A stretch of 21,936 bases of DNA from an uncultured bacterium (GCA_905215725.1 CAJMRD010000035.1:1-21936); one strand, 5' to 3'. Positions 1-8,763 are shown, counted from the stretch's first letter. Made by a program: numbers and translations. Notes: generated by a model not told the origin, from the letters alone.

Positions 1-63
1 TGTGCAATCGCAAGAAGATGACGGGGCGGAATGTCAATCCTGGTCTAACAGAGCCAATCAAAA

Positions 64-206
64 ACTCAATCTGTAACACCTAGACTCGATTTGAGCAGAT
101 ATCTGTTACAGATTGAGACGTTTCGGCAGAGTGATTCCCGTTTGTCTTGATTTGTAACAGGTAGAGGCAAAAAACTCGACTTGATGTTACAGATTTAGAC
201 AAACGG
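64..206. repeat. Palindromic repeat array, copies A and B
   Basis: Two copies of the inverted repeat also found at 4871-5165 and 10040-10175. Copy A has arms 64-78 and 104-118, of which 65-78 and 104-117 are perfectly complementary. Copy B has core arms 145-159 and 185-199, with pairing that extends outward to about 138 and 206. In both, exactly 25 nt separate the TGTAACA and TGTTACA ends. Copy B uses G-U-compatible changes in its arms. The array lies just beyond the terminator of the leftward glycosidase gene. Bases 1-63 hold nothing I recognise. Confidence 0.85.
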
Positions 207-231
207 CTGCCGACCCGCGCGAAAACAAAAA

Positions 232-269
232 GGCCGCATGCGAACCCGTGGAGGGATTCGCATGCGGCC
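232..269 (-). terminator. Intrinsic terminator of the module 1 operon
   Basis: Perfect 13-bp inverted repeat (232-244 with 257-269), loop of 12 nt. Read leftward, it is followed by TTTTTGTTTT. It begins 23 bp past the stop of the glycosidase gene, so it should end the leftward PTS-glycosidase transcript. Confidence 0.9.
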
Positions 270-291
270 GACAGGGGGTATGCGGCGGAAA

Positions 292-1713
292 CTAGGCCAT
301 AAGCAGGCCGGTCTCCGCGACGTTCTTGTACCAGTACGCGCTCGCCTTGGGATAGCGCTTCTGGGTCTCAAAGTCGATGTAGAACAGGCCATAGCGCTTG
401 TTATAGCCGTTGGTCCAGGAGAACTGGTCCTGCAGCGACCACACAAAGTAGCCGTCGACGTTCACGCCGCCGTCGATTGCCTTGAGGATCCACGCGAGAT
501 GCTGACGCATATAGTCGATACGAGGGGCGTCATCGATAAAGCCGTCCTCGAAGTCGTCCTTATAGCCCATGCCGTTCTCGGTGATGTAGATCTTCTTGTA
601 GTTGGGGTAATCGTTCTTAATGCGCAGCAGCAGATCGTACAGGCCCTCGGGATAGATGATCCAGTCCCAATCGGTGGTGGGTACGCCTTCACGCACGCAT
701 GACTCGCCCACGCCCTTGAGGAACCAGCGCGAGGAGCCCTTGTCGCCGGTGCCATTGTGGTTGATGTCGTTTTCGCCCTCGGCGGCACGCAGGAACTGGC
801 ACTTGTAGGTGTTGACGCCCAGGCAATCGTTGTAGGGGAGCGCGGCGGTCAGCGCGGCGATGTCCTCGTCGCGGACGTCGAGCTCGCCGCCGGCGATATG
901 GGCCAGCTTGGTCGCAGCCTCCATGGTGTCGGCTGCATAGTGGCCGCGGAAAGTGGCGTCGAGCACCCAGCGGTTGTTGATGACGTCGGCCATGCGGGCG
1001 GCCTCGCAGTCGGCAGCGCTGTTGGGATCAAGGGGATACTTGGGCTCCAGGTTCTGGACAATGCCGATCTCGCCCTCAAAGCCGCCCTCGTGGAAGGCGA
1101 CGACGGCCTTGGCGTGGGCCACCATCATGTTGTGCATGAGCTGGAAGGCCTTGTCCAGGCGGTACTTCTCGCCGTGCGGCCAGTTGCCGACGATAAAGCT
1201 GCCCTCGGCGGTTGCGGGAATCTCGTTAAACGTGAACCAGTGCTTGACCTCGGTGAACTCGGCAAAGCAGAACTTGGCGTACTCGACAAAAGCGTCGATC
1301 GTCGTGCGCGTCAGGAAACCCTCGCCGCCGTTCTGGTAAAAGGCCTCGGGCGTATCGAAGTGATCGAGCGTGACATAGGGGATAACGCCGGCTTTATTGC
1401 AGGTGGCAAAAAGCTCGTGATAGAAGGCGACACCCTCGGGGTTGATCTCGCCGGTGCCACTGGGGAAGATGCGGCTCCAAGCGATGGAGACGCGGATACC
1501 GTTGATGCCGAAGCGCTGACACAGGTCGATATCGACCGGGTACTTGTTGTAGAAATCGCTTGCGGGATCGGGGGAGAAGCGACCCTGGGCTGCCAGGAAA
1601 TCGTCCCAGGGCACTTTGCCCTTGCCGTGCGTACGGGTCTCGCCCTCAACCTGGTAAGCAGCGGTGGCGCCGCCAAACACAAAGCCGTCGGGGAACTGCA
1701 TGGGGTTGGTCAT
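292..1713 (-). CDS. 6-phospho-beta-galactosidase-like GH1 enzyme, module 1
   Basis: Cytoplasmic glycoside hydrolase family 1 enzyme of the LacG type. It should cleave a 6-phosphorylated beta-galactoside (or beta-glucoside) delivered by the PTS permease encoded just upstream. The 473-aa length matches LacG (about 468 aa). Visible features are the GH1 N-terminal block FVFGGATAAYQVEG (11-24), the acid/base Glu164 in TFNEI, the nucleophile Glu379 in ITENG, and the phosphate-binding segment SWTNGYNKRYG (Ser432, Lys439, Tyr441), which marks 6-phospho-specific members. The start is supported by AAAGGA about 8 nt upstream of the ATG. It is the second gene of a leftward pair, 75 bp after the PTS gene. 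It resembles the module 3 enzyme closely and the module 2 enzyme less. The family and 6-phospho specificity are firm; the exact sugar is inference. Confidence 0.93.
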   Translation of the reverse strand: MTNPMQFPDGFVFGGATAAYQVEGETRTHGKGKVPWDDFLAAQGRFSPDPASDFYNKYPVDIDLCQRFGINGIRVSIAWSRIFPSGTGEINPEGVAFYHELFATCNKAGVIPYVTLDHFDTPEAFYQNGGEGFLTRTTIDAFVEYAKFCFAEFTEVKHWFTFNEIPATAEGSFIVGNWPHGEKYRLDKAFQLMHNMMVAHAKAVVAFHEGGFEGEIGIVQNLEPKYPLDPNSAADCEAARMADVINNRWVLDATFRGHYAADTMEAATKLAHIAGGELDVRDEDIAALTAALPYNDCLGVNTYKCQFLRAAEGENDINHNGTGDKGSSRWFLKGVGESCVREGVPTTDWDWIIYPEGLYDLLLRIKNDYPNYKKIYITENGMGYKDDFEDGFIDDAPRIDYMRQHLAWILKAIDGGVNVDGYFVWSLQDQFSWTNGYNKRYGLFYIDFETQKRYPKASAYWYKNVAETGLLMA

Positions 1714-1747
1714 GAGTCATCCTTTCTGTGGGATACGAATAGGGAGA

Positions 1748-1774
1748 GGTGCCCGAACTGGGGATCCGGGCACC
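1748..1774 (-). other. Intercistronic hairpin between PTS and GH1, module 1
   Basis: Perfect 8-bp stem (1748-1755 with 1767-1774) in the 75-bp gap between the permease stop and the glycosidase start. No T-run follows in the leftward direction, so it does not look like a terminator. It may set mRNA processing or relative expression. Hairpins occupy the same place in modules 2 and 3. Confidence 0.6.
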
Positions 1775-1788
1775 AACAGAGGGAAGAA

Positions 1789-3567
1789 CTAGTCGAGGTT
1801 CTCGCGGAGCCACTTGATGGCGCCAGCGGGGTCGCGGGTAAGGTCGATATATTCCTTACCGCGGGGAGCGAGCAGCTTAATGCCCAGACGATCGGTGTCG
1901 GCCTTCATGTCGTTGTAGTAGCTACGGACCTGCGGGGCGAGCACGATAACGTCGTACTGATCCATGATGGCAGTGTGCTGGCCATAGGCGCCTGCGGAGG
2001 AAGCGATGTTCTCTCCGGTCTGCGCAGCACCTTCCTTGATGGCGTTGGCAAGCATGGCGGAGGTGCCGGCGCCGGCGCACAGGACGAGGACCTTCAGGCC
2101 GTCGACATCCTTCTTAGCGGATGCGTCGGCGGCGGGCTCGGGCTGATCGGCGACAGGCTTGTTGTCGGCGGCGGCAACAGTCGTCTCGACGGAAGCGGTA
2201 GCCTGCTCGACAGCGGGCGCAGGGGCGTTGGCGGCGATGGCAGCGGCACCATCGGACTCGAGACCCAGCTCGGCGGCGCGCTCGGCCTCCTGGTCGCAGA
2301 GCAGCTTATCGTATGCCTTCAAGAACGGCAGGTAGATGATGGCGTCCAGCAAGATGATAATCGCGACAAATACCAGGGCGATAAGCTGGAAGTTCGTGGT
2401 GATGAAGATGCCGATGGGGGCAGGGGTAGCCCAAGGCACCACGAAGGAGAAGCCGTTCATGCCCACGTTATCGATAAAGAACTTGGCAACACTCACGTTG
2501 ACGCAACCGGCGGCAACAAAGGGGATGAGCATGTAGGGGTTAAGGATCATCGGCGCGCCAAAGAGCAGCGGTTCGTTGACGGCGAAGGCAACAGGAACAA
2601 TCGAGGCCTTACCGACGGCCTTGAGCTGCTTGGACTTCATAAAGAGAATCAGCAGAAGCGGCACGATGAACGTGGCGCCGGTGCCGCCGAACTCACCCAC
2701 GAGCGACATGTTAAAGGTGAGGGAGTGGGCGGGGTGGCCACCGGCCAGCAGAACCTGCAGGTTCTCGGCCTGGTTGGCAAGACGGATGGGGTCGATGCCC
2801 GGCTGGACGATCGAGGGGCCGTGGACGCCGATAAACCAGAAGAACGCGGTGGCTGCCTGGATAAGGATAAGGCCAGGATAGGTTTCTGCAGCGGTGAAGA
2901 GCGGGGAGAGCAGTTTGATAAGCAGCTCGGAGAACGGAACGCCCATGAGGTTGCGCACGACGACATCGATGATGCCGCAGATGATGACAGCGCCACCGAA
3001 GGGGATGATGTCGCGGAAGTTCTGAGCGATGGCGCCCGGGACCTCCTTAGGCAGCTTAATGGTCAGATCGCGCGAGACGCAGAACTTATAGACCCACACG
3101 GTAATGAACGCGGCGATATAGGCCGAGAACAGACCGCGCGTGCCCATGCTGGTGCAATCGAAGACCGAAAGCTCGGAGCCGTTGAACTTGGTGGTGAACT
3201 GCGTAACAGCGAGCAGCAGCATGCTGCACTGGGCGGCCACCATGGTGGAACCGTCGTTGAGCACTTTGCCGGCGGGCATGCGACGGTTCATGGAAGCCGT
3301 GAAGTTCTTGGCAGTGGTGCCGGCAACCATGATGCCCATGACGCCCATGGTGAAGTTGTAGAGCTTGTTGCACCAGTCGATGAGCGGCTGGGGCAGCGTG
3401 ACGCCGACTACGCCGGGAAGGGTGGCAATGAGCAGAAAGATCGAAGAGGTGAGGACAATGGGCATGCACCCAAGGAATCCGTCCTTGATGGCCTGGAGGT
3501 ATATGTTCCTCGAGATCTTCTCAAAGAACGGTTGATGCTTTTCGAGCATCTTTACGATGGCGTCCAT
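1789..3567 (-). CDS. Lactose/cellobiose-family PTS permease EIIC-EIIB, module 1
   Basis: Inner-membrane PTS permease that imports a disaccharide and phosphorylates it. 592 aa, organised like LacE: hydrophobic EIIC domain (about 1-425), Ala/Pro-rich linker (about 428-488), then a soluble EIIB domain. The EIIC hallmarks are GVHGPSIV with His249 and NEPLLFGAP with Glu332, both in the sugar-binding region of this family. The EIIB phospho-cysteine is Cys497 in VLVLCAGAGTS. The ATG is preceded by AAAGGAG at about 5 nt. It is the first gene of the leftward module 1 pair and is divergent from a LacI gene with a palindromic operator between them. It resembles the module 2 permease more than the module 3 one. 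The substrate is unknown; a beta-galactoside is likely from its GH1 partner. It lacks an EIIA domain. Confidence 0.95.
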   Translation of the reverse strand: MDAIVKMLEKHQPFFEKISRNIYLQAIKDGFLGCMPIVLTSSIFLLIATLPGVVGVTLPQPLIDWCNKLYNFTMGVMGIMVAGTTAKNFTASMNRRMPAGKVLNDGSTMVAAQCSMLLLAVTQFTTKFNGSELSVFDCTSMGTRGLFSAYIAAFITVWVYKFCVSRDLTIKLPKEVPGAIAQNFRDIIPFGGAVIICGIIDVVVRNLMGVPFSELLIKLLSPLFTAAETYPGLILIQAATAFFWFIGVHGPSIVQPGIDPIRLANQAENLQVLLAGGHPAHSLTFNMSLVGEFGGTGATFIVPLLLILFMKSKQLKAVGKASIVPVAFAVNEPLLFGAPMILNPYMLIPFVAAGCVNVSVAKFFIDNVGMNGFSFVVPWATPAPIGIFITTNFQLIALVFVAIIILLDAIIYLPFLKAYDKLLCDQEAERAAELGLESDGAAAIAANAPAPAVEQATASVETTVAAADNKPVADQPEPAADASAKKDVDGLKVLVLCAGAGTSAMLANAIKEGAAQTGENIASSAGAYGQHTAIMDQYDVIVLAPQVRSYYNDMKADTDRLGIKLLAPRGKEYIDLTRDPAGAIKWLRENLD

Positions 3568-3668
3568 AGAGCTCCTTTGCTACTTGATGCGCGATGCATG
3601 TGGATGGAACTGGTCGTCGATGGATGGTCAGGACTGCCCGGAAACCTTCCTGCTTAAGGAAGGCATTG

Positions 3669-3713
3669 CGAAATGACAACGTTGTCATTTCGTTAATGAC
3701 AACGTAAGACATT
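3669..3713. promoter_or_regulatory. LacI-family operator O1 (perfect palindrome plus degenerate second site)
   Basis: Positions 3669-3692 form a perfect 24-bp palindrome with core AAATGACAACGTTGTCATTT and a central CpG, as is usual for LacI-family sites. An exact half-site repeat, AATGACAACGT, sits at 3695-3705 with a poor second half to 3713; the two centres are 23 bp apart. It lies between the divergent module 1 permease and lacI genes and is probably bound by the adjacent regulator. A 7-bp hairpin at 3645-3663 lies in the likely permease leader. Confidence 0.8.
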
Positions 3714-3758
3714 TTTGGAAGAGCAACAAGGATATACGGGTGAGCGGTCGATATTGTT

Positions 3759-3769
3759 CGGTAAACGGT
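3759..3769. promoter_or_regulatory. Shared ACCGTTYACSG-type motif upstream of lacI-1
   Basis: CGGTAAACGGT (complement ACCGTTTACCG), 73 bp before the regulator start and within TATTGTTCGGTAAACGGTT. Near-identical sites stand upstream of the other two lacI genes, lacF and lacA. It is unlike the module operators, so it may bind a different, common regulator. A possible -10 hexamer, TATGCT, for lacI-1 is at 3795-3800, without a convincing -35. Confidence 0.45.
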
Positions 3770-3841
3770 TGATTTATCAGTCAGGCAGGTAGTGTATGCT
3801 AGAACGCAAAAACAAGCGATGTAAAACCGACTGGAGAAGCA

Positions 3842-4852
3842 GTGGCAACGATGGACAAGAAAAAAGTCTCAATGAATGATGTGGCGATTGCCGCTGGTGT
3901 TTCTCTCAAGACGGTTTCGCGCGTGATTAACGAGCCCGATAGCGTGCGAGAGTCGACACGCGATAAGGTTCATTCGGCCATGGAGGCGCTCGGGTTTCGA
4001 GCCAACTTTGCCGCGCGTTCGCTCAAGTTGGGCCGTTACGGGTGCATCGGCGTCGTGCTGTTCCACTTGTCGGGCGGTGCCGTGGACATGATCGACGGTA
4101 TCGCCGATGCCGCCGAAGAGCGAGGCTTTGCTCTTACGATGATCAAAAAGCGGGCGGGGGAGAAGATGACCCTTGCCGAAGCGGCGCGTAGGATGTCGCA
4201 GCTCCCCGTCGACGGCATGATTTTCAACCTGCGCCAGATGGTCGATGACTTTGATACCTTTGAGGCGCCGAAAGACCTCAAGACGGTGATTATCACACCG
4301 ATGGAACATCCTACCTGCTCTACCGTCAGTGACGACCAAGAGGGCGGCGCGCGCATGGCGTGCGAGTACTTCTTGAACCACGGGCACAAGAACGTGTACT
4401 TCGTCTCTGGTAAGAAAGAGTCACTGTCGAGCCAGTGCCGTATGAAAGGTTGGCGAGCGGCACTCGAGGCACGTGGCATTGAGCCGCCCGAGCCTCTGCA
4501 AGGCGATTGGAATGCGGATAGTGGCTATGCCGCGGGCCTTGTGCTTGCCGATAAGCCCGATTGCACGGCGGTCCTCGCTGCTAACGACTGCATGGCAAAC
4601 GGCGTGATGATGGCTCTACGTGACAAAGGGCTCAATGTGCCCGACGACGTGTCCGTGATCGGCTTCGACGATGAGCTCTACAAGACGATTCCCAACTCGA
4701 TTCTGACGTCGGTGAAGTTTCGCCACCGCGAACTGGGCATCCGTGCGCTTAACGAGGTCGTCGCAGGTCTGGAAGCCCCGAGCTCCAGAAGTCGTACGCT
4801 CGTCTCGGGCGTGTTGGTCGAGCGTTCCAGCGTAAGGGATCTGCGGGCGTAG
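3842..4852 (+). CDS. LacI-family transcriptional repressor, module 1
   Basis: 336-aa DNA-binding regulator with the LacI/GalR layout. An N-terminal helix-turn-helix (about residues 9-30, AAGVSLKTVSRVIN) is followed by a hinge (NFAARSL, whose Leu is expected to wedge into the central CpG of the operator) and a periplasmic-binding-protein-like effector domain ending in VPDDVSVIGFDDE and the C-terminal VERSSVRDL. The start is GTG with GGAGA 6-8 nt upstream; an ATG three codons in is an alternative. It is divergent from the module 1 permease-glycosidase pair and probably represses it through O1, with a sugar or sugar phosphate as inducer. Recognition-helix residues Leu-Lys differ from the Arg-Gln and Glu-Gln of the other two regulators, matching the differing operators. 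The effector is unknown. Confidence 0.93.
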   Translation: MATMDKKKVSMNDVAIAAGVSLKTVSRVINEPDSVRESTRDKVHSAMEALGFRANFAARSLKLGRYGCIGVVLFHLSGGAVDMIDGIADAAEERGFALTMIKKRAGEKMTLAEAARRMSQLPVDGMIFNLRQMVDDFDTFEAPKDLKTVIITPMEHPTCSTVSDDQEGGARMACEYFLNHGHKNVYFVSGKKESLSSQCRMKGWRAALEARGIEPPEPLQGDWNADSGYAAGLVLADKPDCTAVLAANDCMANGVMMALRDKGLNVPDDVSVIGFDDELYKTIPNSILTSVKFRHRELGIRALNEVVAGLEAPSSRSRTLVSGVLVERSSVRDLRA

Positions 4853-4870
4853 ACGTGCTCGGCCTGCTCG

Positions 4871-5165
4871 TCTAAATCTGTAACAGGTGGGACCCGAAAA
4901 CTCGACTAGGTGTTATAGATTGAGATTTTGTCTACCCAGCCATCATCTTTGTCTCGATCTGTAACAGTTAGGAGTGAAATGACCAGCCAGGTGTTACAGA
5001 TCTAGATTGATTGGATTGACCCATCTGTTTGTCTCGATCTGTAACATCTAAGCGGTCAAAAGCGGTCTACATGTTACAGATTGAGATTTTTGGCTTGGCC
5101 TGTGCGTTCACCTCGATCTGTAACAGCTGGGACCCAAAAACTCGGCTAGATGTTACAGATTAAGA
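4871..5165. repeat. Palindromic repeat array, copies C-F
   Basis: Four tandem copies with 79-81 bp period. The arms are C 4871-4885/4911-4925, D 4952-4966/4992-5006, E 5032-5046/5072-5086 and F 5111-5125/5151-5165. Consensus arms are TCTCGATCTGTAACA and TGTTACAGATTGAGA; the loop is 25 nt in every copy, and the spacers between copies are 24-26 nt. Loops of C and F share GGGACCCRAAAACTCG; D and E differ. The array fills the convergent gap between the lacI-1 stop and the terminator at 5194, with no ORF. Confidence 0.9.
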
Positions 5166-5193
5166 TGAACAGGAGGACGGGTGCGGTCTAAAC

Positions 5194-5234
5194 AAAATGG
5201 CCCGCGCATCACGCATCGATGCACGGGCCATTTT
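5194..5234. terminator. Bidirectional intrinsic terminator between modules 1 and 2
   Basis: 11-bp perfect stem AAAATGGCCCG/CGGGCCATTTT (5194-5204 with 5224-5234) enclosing a second small palindrome, GCATCGATGC. The rightward side runs into eight T residues (5231-5238); the leftward side gives TTTTGTTT. It serves both convergent transcripts: lacI-1 after the repeat array, and the module 2 permease, whose stop is 32 bp away. Confidence 0.9.
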
Positions 5235-5265
5235 TTTTCTGCGAGCGGCAGGTGGCGTCAGCGTC

Positions 5266-7026
5266 TTATGCCTCGAGGTTTTCCTCGATCCAGGCGACGG
5301 CACCCTTGGGATCCTTAGTGAGGTCGATGTACTGTTTGCCCTTGGGCGACAGCAGCGTGATGCCCAGGCGGTCGGTGTCGGCCTTCATCTCGTTGTAATA
5401 GGTGCGAACCTGCGGAGCCAGGACGATGACGTTGTACTGGTCCATGATGGCGTAGTGGTTGCCGTAGGCACCGGCGTTGGCGGTAATGTCGATGCCCAGC
5501 TCGTCGGCGCCTTCCTTAAGCGCGTTGGCGAGCAGTGCAGAGGTGCCGGCGCCAGCGCACAGAACCAGAACCCTCAGATCCTTGCCCTTAAGGGCGGACG
5601 GAGCTGCGGAGGCCTCAGTGGCAGAAGCGGTCTCGACAACAGGAGCCTCAACGGCGGGGGCGGCAGCGGTCTTGACGGCCTTGGTCTCCTCGGCCTCTTC
5701 TTCGGCCAGGGTCTCGGCCTCCTGCTTGCACAGGACGTTGTCGTAGGCCTTGCAGAACGGGTAGTAGATTAAGAAGTCAACGACCAGCAGGACGACAACC
5801 AGGACCAGAGAGATCGGCTGGAAGTTGGTGTCGATGAAGGTGCCGATCGGTCCGGGGAGTGCCCACGGCATGGCATAGATAAAGCCGTTCATGCCCAAAA
5901 AGTCGATGAAGAACTTACCAATGAGGACGTTGGCCACGGGGGCAAACAGGAACGGGATCAGGAAGTACGGGTTGAGGATGATGGGCGCGGCGAACAGCAG
6001 CGGTTCGTTGACGGCGAACATCACGGGTACGACAGAGGCTTTGCCGACGGCCTTGAGCTGCTTGGAGCGCATAAAGAGCAGGAAGATGATCGGGACAATG
6101 AACGTGGCGCCGGTGCCGCCGAGTTCGCCGATGTAGTTACCGAAGTTCTCGGTCAGGGCGAGGGCGGGGTGACCGCCGGCCTGCAGCGTGGCGAGGTTGG
6201 TGGTGATGTTGCCAAACAGCGCGGCGTTGAGGGCAGGCTTAACGACCGAGGGGCCGTGGATGCCCATGAACCAGAACAGCGGGATCATGAACCAGATGAG
6301 GGCGAGGCCGGCGTAGGAATCGGCAGCGGCGAACAGCGGGCTCACCAGCGTGGAGATGACGTTGGCAAACGGGACGGCCAAGCAGGTGCGGCAGATAACG
6401 TCGATGACGGCGACAAACAGGATGGAGAAGCTGAAGGCGAAGATGTCGCGGAAGTTCTGGGCGATGGCGCCGGGGACTTCTTTGGGCAGCTTGATGGTGA
6501 TGTCTCGCTTAATGCAGAAGGCATAGATGTTGACCGTGGCAAATGCGGCGACAAAGGAGCTCAGTAGGCCCTTGGTGCCCATGTTGTCGGTAAAGAACAC
6601 CGAGACATCGGCGCCGTCGATCTTGGCACTCGTCTGGGTAACGGCCAAGATGAGCATAGCGCACATGGCGGCGACCATGGTGCTCGTGGCGTTGATGGCC
6701 TTGCCGGCAGGCATGCGGCGGTTCTTGGAGCCGGTCAGCGCGCTTGCGGTGGTGCCGGCGACCATGATGCCCACGACGCCCATCGTGAAGTTGTAAACCT
6801 TGTTGCAGAAGTTCACGACGTCGACGTTCCACCAGTCGGGCAGCGTAAAGCCGCCGACCGTGGCGACAACGCCCGGCAGGGTCGAAATAAGCAGGAAGAC
6901 AGAAGAAGACAGGATGATGGGCATTGCTGCCAAAAAGCCGTCTTTAATGGCCTGAAGGTAGATGTTCTTAGAGACCTTGTCGAAGTACGGCTGACCTTTC
7001 TCCAAGAACTTAACGATCGATTCCAT
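5266..7026 (-). CDS. Lactose/cellobiose-family PTS permease EIIC-EIIB, module 2
   Basis: 586-aa membrane permease of the PTS that couples uptake of a disaccharide to its 6-phosphorylation. The EIIC domain covers about 1-435 with GIHGPSVV (His257) and NEPLLFAAP (Glu341). A Glu/Ala/Val-rich linker (about 436-480) leads to EIIB with phospho-cysteine Cys490 in VLVLCAGAGTS. AGGAG lies about 9 nt before the ATG. Here the permease is the second gene, 176 bp after the glycosidase, the reverse of modules 1 and 3. It is close to the module 1 permease throughout (NIYLQAIKDGFL, TLPGVV, KLPKEVPGAIAQNFRDI), so the two probably arose by duplication. No EIIA domain is attached. The substrate is not determined by sequence alone. 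Confidence 0.95.
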   Translation of the reverse strand: MESIVKFLEKGQPYFDKVSKNIYLQAIKDGFLAAMPIILSSSVFLLISTLPGVVATVGGFTLPDWWNVDVVNFCNKVYNFTMGVVGIMVAGTTASALTGSKNRRMPAGKAINATSTMVAAMCAMLILAVTQTSAKIDGADVSVFFTDNMGTKGLLSSFVAAFATVNIYAFCIKRDITIKLPKEVPGAIAQNFRDIFAFSFSILFVAVIDVICRTCLAVPFANVISTLVSPLFAAADSYAGLALIWFMIPLFWFMGIHGPSVVKPALNAALFGNITTNLATLQAGGHPALALTENFGNYIGELGGTGATFIVPIIFLLFMRSKQLKAVGKASVVPVMFAVNEPLLFAAPIILNPYFLIPFLFAPVANVLIGKFFIDFLGMNGFIYAMPWALPGPIGTFIDTNFQPISLVLVVVLLVVDFLIYYPFCKAYDNVLCKQEAETLAEEEAEETKAVKTAAAPAVEAPVVETASATEASAAPSALKGKDLRVLVLCAGAGTSALLANALKEGADELGIDITANAGAYGNHYAIMDQYNVIVLAPQVRTYYNEMKADTDRLGITLLSPKGKQYIDLTKDPKGAVAWIEENLEA

Positions 7027-7134
7027 AGTTCACGCTCCTCTTTGCATGAAATCTTAATGGCATGGACGTTGAAAACCTATATGGTCTCCCGCTTGCTAAA
7101 AGCCCGGGTGCAGGCGGGGTCGGTCCCAGGGGGA

Positions 7135-7181
7135 GAGAGGGGAGCGGCTGGGTTTGTATCGCATAGGGCCGCTCCCCTCTC
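7135..7181 (-). other. Intercistronic hairpin between GH1 and PTS, module 2
   Basis: A 14-bp perfect GC-rich stem (7135-7148 with 7168-7181) with a 19-nt loop, in the 176-bp gap between the glycosidase stop and the permease start. No T-run follows leftward, so full termination is unlikely. It could be an attenuating or mRNA-stabilising structure. No separate promoter is obvious in the gap. Confidence 0.65.
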
Positions 7182-7202
7182 GGGGGAAAGCGAGGCGATG
7201 CG

Positions 7203-8651
7203 CTACTGCGCGTCCGCCATAGTGTCGGCGAGCTCCTTGTACCAGAGTGCCGACTGCTTGATGTAGCGTTTTTGCGTGTCGAAGTCGATGTAGAACAGGC
7301 CGTAGCGCTTGTTATAGCCGTTGGCCCACGAGAACTGGTCCTGCAGGCTCCAGATAAAGTAGCCCTGGACGTCGACGCCCTCGGCGCGCGCCCGGAGCAC
7401 CTTCTCCATGTGCTGGTCGACAAAGTCGATGCGCTCGGGATCGGCGACGATGCCGTTTGCGTCGGGCTCGGGGTCCTTGTGGCCCAGGCCGTTTTCGGTG
7501 ATATAGATGACGGGGAGGTTGGGATAGGTGGCGCTGATGTGCTTGAGCGTGTCGTAGAGGCCTTGCGGGTAGATGAGCCAATCCCAGTCGGTGGTGGGGA
7601 TACCCGGCATATCGACCTGCTGCCCGACGCCCTTAAACTTAAAGCACGAGGTGCCCTTGTCTCCGGTGCCGTTAAAGCTGTTGGTGGACTCGCCATCGTA
7701 GGCGGCGATAAACGCCGACTGATAGTAGTTGAGGCCGAACATATCGTTGCGGGGCGCCGCCTTGGCGAGCTCCTCCATGTCGCTGTCCTCAACCGTAAGC
7801 GTGGCGTTGTTGGCACGCAGAATCTCGTTGATGAGTGAGAGGGTGCGCGCGGAGTAGTGACCCAGGAAGGCGCCGTCCATGATGAAGTCGGTGTAGAAGA
7901 CGTTGTACAGGTCGGCGGCGTGCTGGTCGGCGGGCGAGTCTGTGGCAGGATATGCCGGCGTCAGGACGTTGACCATGCCAATGCGTCCGCCCAGGTGCTC
8001 GGTCTCGTCAAGATCCTTATACAGGTTGACGGCGCGGGCGTGGGCAACGAGCTCGTTGTGCTGGCTCTGGATGCCGCTCGTCACATCAAAGTGATGGTTG
8101 GGCGGGAAGTTGCCTTGGATGTATTGGGAGTGCGAGAGGCTGATGAGCTCGTTGATGGTGAACCAATTCTTGACCTCGCGGAACTCACGGAAGCAGAACT
8201 CGGCATAGCGCACATAGGCGTCGACGGTCTTGCGGTTGAGCCAGTCGCCCTGGTTGAACAGGGCGGCGGGGGAGTCAAAGTGATGCAGGGACACATAGGG
8301 CTCGACGCCATACTTTTTGCAGCAGGCGAACAGCTCGTGGTAGTGCTTAACGCCCTCGGCGAGGGGCTCGGCATCGTCGCCGTTGGGGAAGATGCGGGTC
8401 CAGGCGATGGACACACGGATGGCGTTGAGTCCATGCTCGGCAGAAAGGCGGATATCCTCCTCGTAGCGGTTGTAGAAATCACTGGCCGGGTCGGGCAAAA
8501 AGCGACCCTGGGCGACAAGGTAATCGTCCCACATGGTCTTACCCTTGCCTGCCACCTTCGTGGAACCTTCCGTTTGGTACGCGGCGGTTGCGGCGCCCCA
8601 AACAAAGCCCTTCGGCAGCTGCTGTACGCGGTTTAGCAAAGACATATGCAT
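7203..8651 (-). CDS. 6-phospho-beta-glycosidase, GH1, module 2
   Basis: 482-aa cytoplasmic GH1 enzyme predicted to hydrolyse a PTS-imported 6-phospho-disaccharide. The GH1 N-terminal signature is FVWGAATAAYQTEG (16-29), the acid/base Glu168 lies in TINEL, the nucleophile Glu386 in ITENG, and the phosphate-binding SWANGYNKRYG holds Ser441, Lys448 and Tyr450. Compared with modules 1 and 3 it is the most divergent: TINEL for TFNEI, an extra segment around DETEHLGG (215-222), and a different loop after the acid/base. A different aglycone or sugar preference is therefore plausible. It is first in its leftward operon. ATG at 8651 lies 4 nt from GAGG and a second in-frame ATG two codons later lies 10 nt from it, so the start is ambiguous by two residues. 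6-phospho specificity is well supported; beta-galactoside versus beta-glucoside is not. Confidence 0.92.
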   Translation of the reverse strand: MHMSLLNRVQQLPKGFVWGAATAAYQTEGSTKVAGKGKTMWDDYLVAQGRFLPDPASDFYNRYEEDIRLSAEHGLNAIRVSIAWTRIFPNGDDAEPLAEGVKHYHELFACCKKYGVEPYVSLHHFDSPAALFNQGDWLNRKTVDAYVRYAEFCFREFREVKNWFTINELISLSHSQYIQGNFPPNHHFDVTSGIQSQHNELVAHARAVNLYKDLDETEHLGGRIGMVNVLTPAYPATDSPADQHAADLYNVFYTDFIMDGAFLGHYSARTLSLINEILRANNATLTVEDSDMEELAKAAPRNDMFGLNYYQSAFIAAYDGESTNSFNGTGDKGTSCFKFKGVGQQVDMPGIPTTDWDWLIYPQGLYDTLKHISATYPNLPVIYITENGLGHKDPEPDANGIVADPERIDFVDQHMEKVLRARAEGVDVQGYFIWSLQDQFSWANGYNKRYGLFYIDFDTQKRYIKQSALWYKELADTMADAQ

Positions 8652-8763
8652 ACACCCTCTCGTCTCGCTGTTCGATATTGTGCGTTTGCGCTCAGGAGGC
8701 TCCCTGGTTAGCGTTCAGCGGTGAAAAAGCCCGATAAACACTATCTTAAAATGATTAGAACCA

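Noticed and set aside
1748..1774. BglG/LicT-type antiterminator (RAT) switch at the intercistronic hairpins
   Set aside because: No BglG-family antiterminator gene is in the window and no U-tract follows the hairpins. Classical lac antitermination acts in the leader, not between genes.
757..3657. Very long rightward open frame opposite the module 1 glycosidase and permease
   Set aside because: It is the antisense of two well-supported genes. Its predicted protein is a low-complexity Gly/Asp/Val/His-rich product with no motif, typical of antisense frames in GC-rich coding DNA. The same holds for 11987-13633 opposite lacE.
4871..5165. CRISPR array
   Set aside because: The repeats alternate orientation, are only 15 nt, have partly conserved loops, and no cas genes are present.
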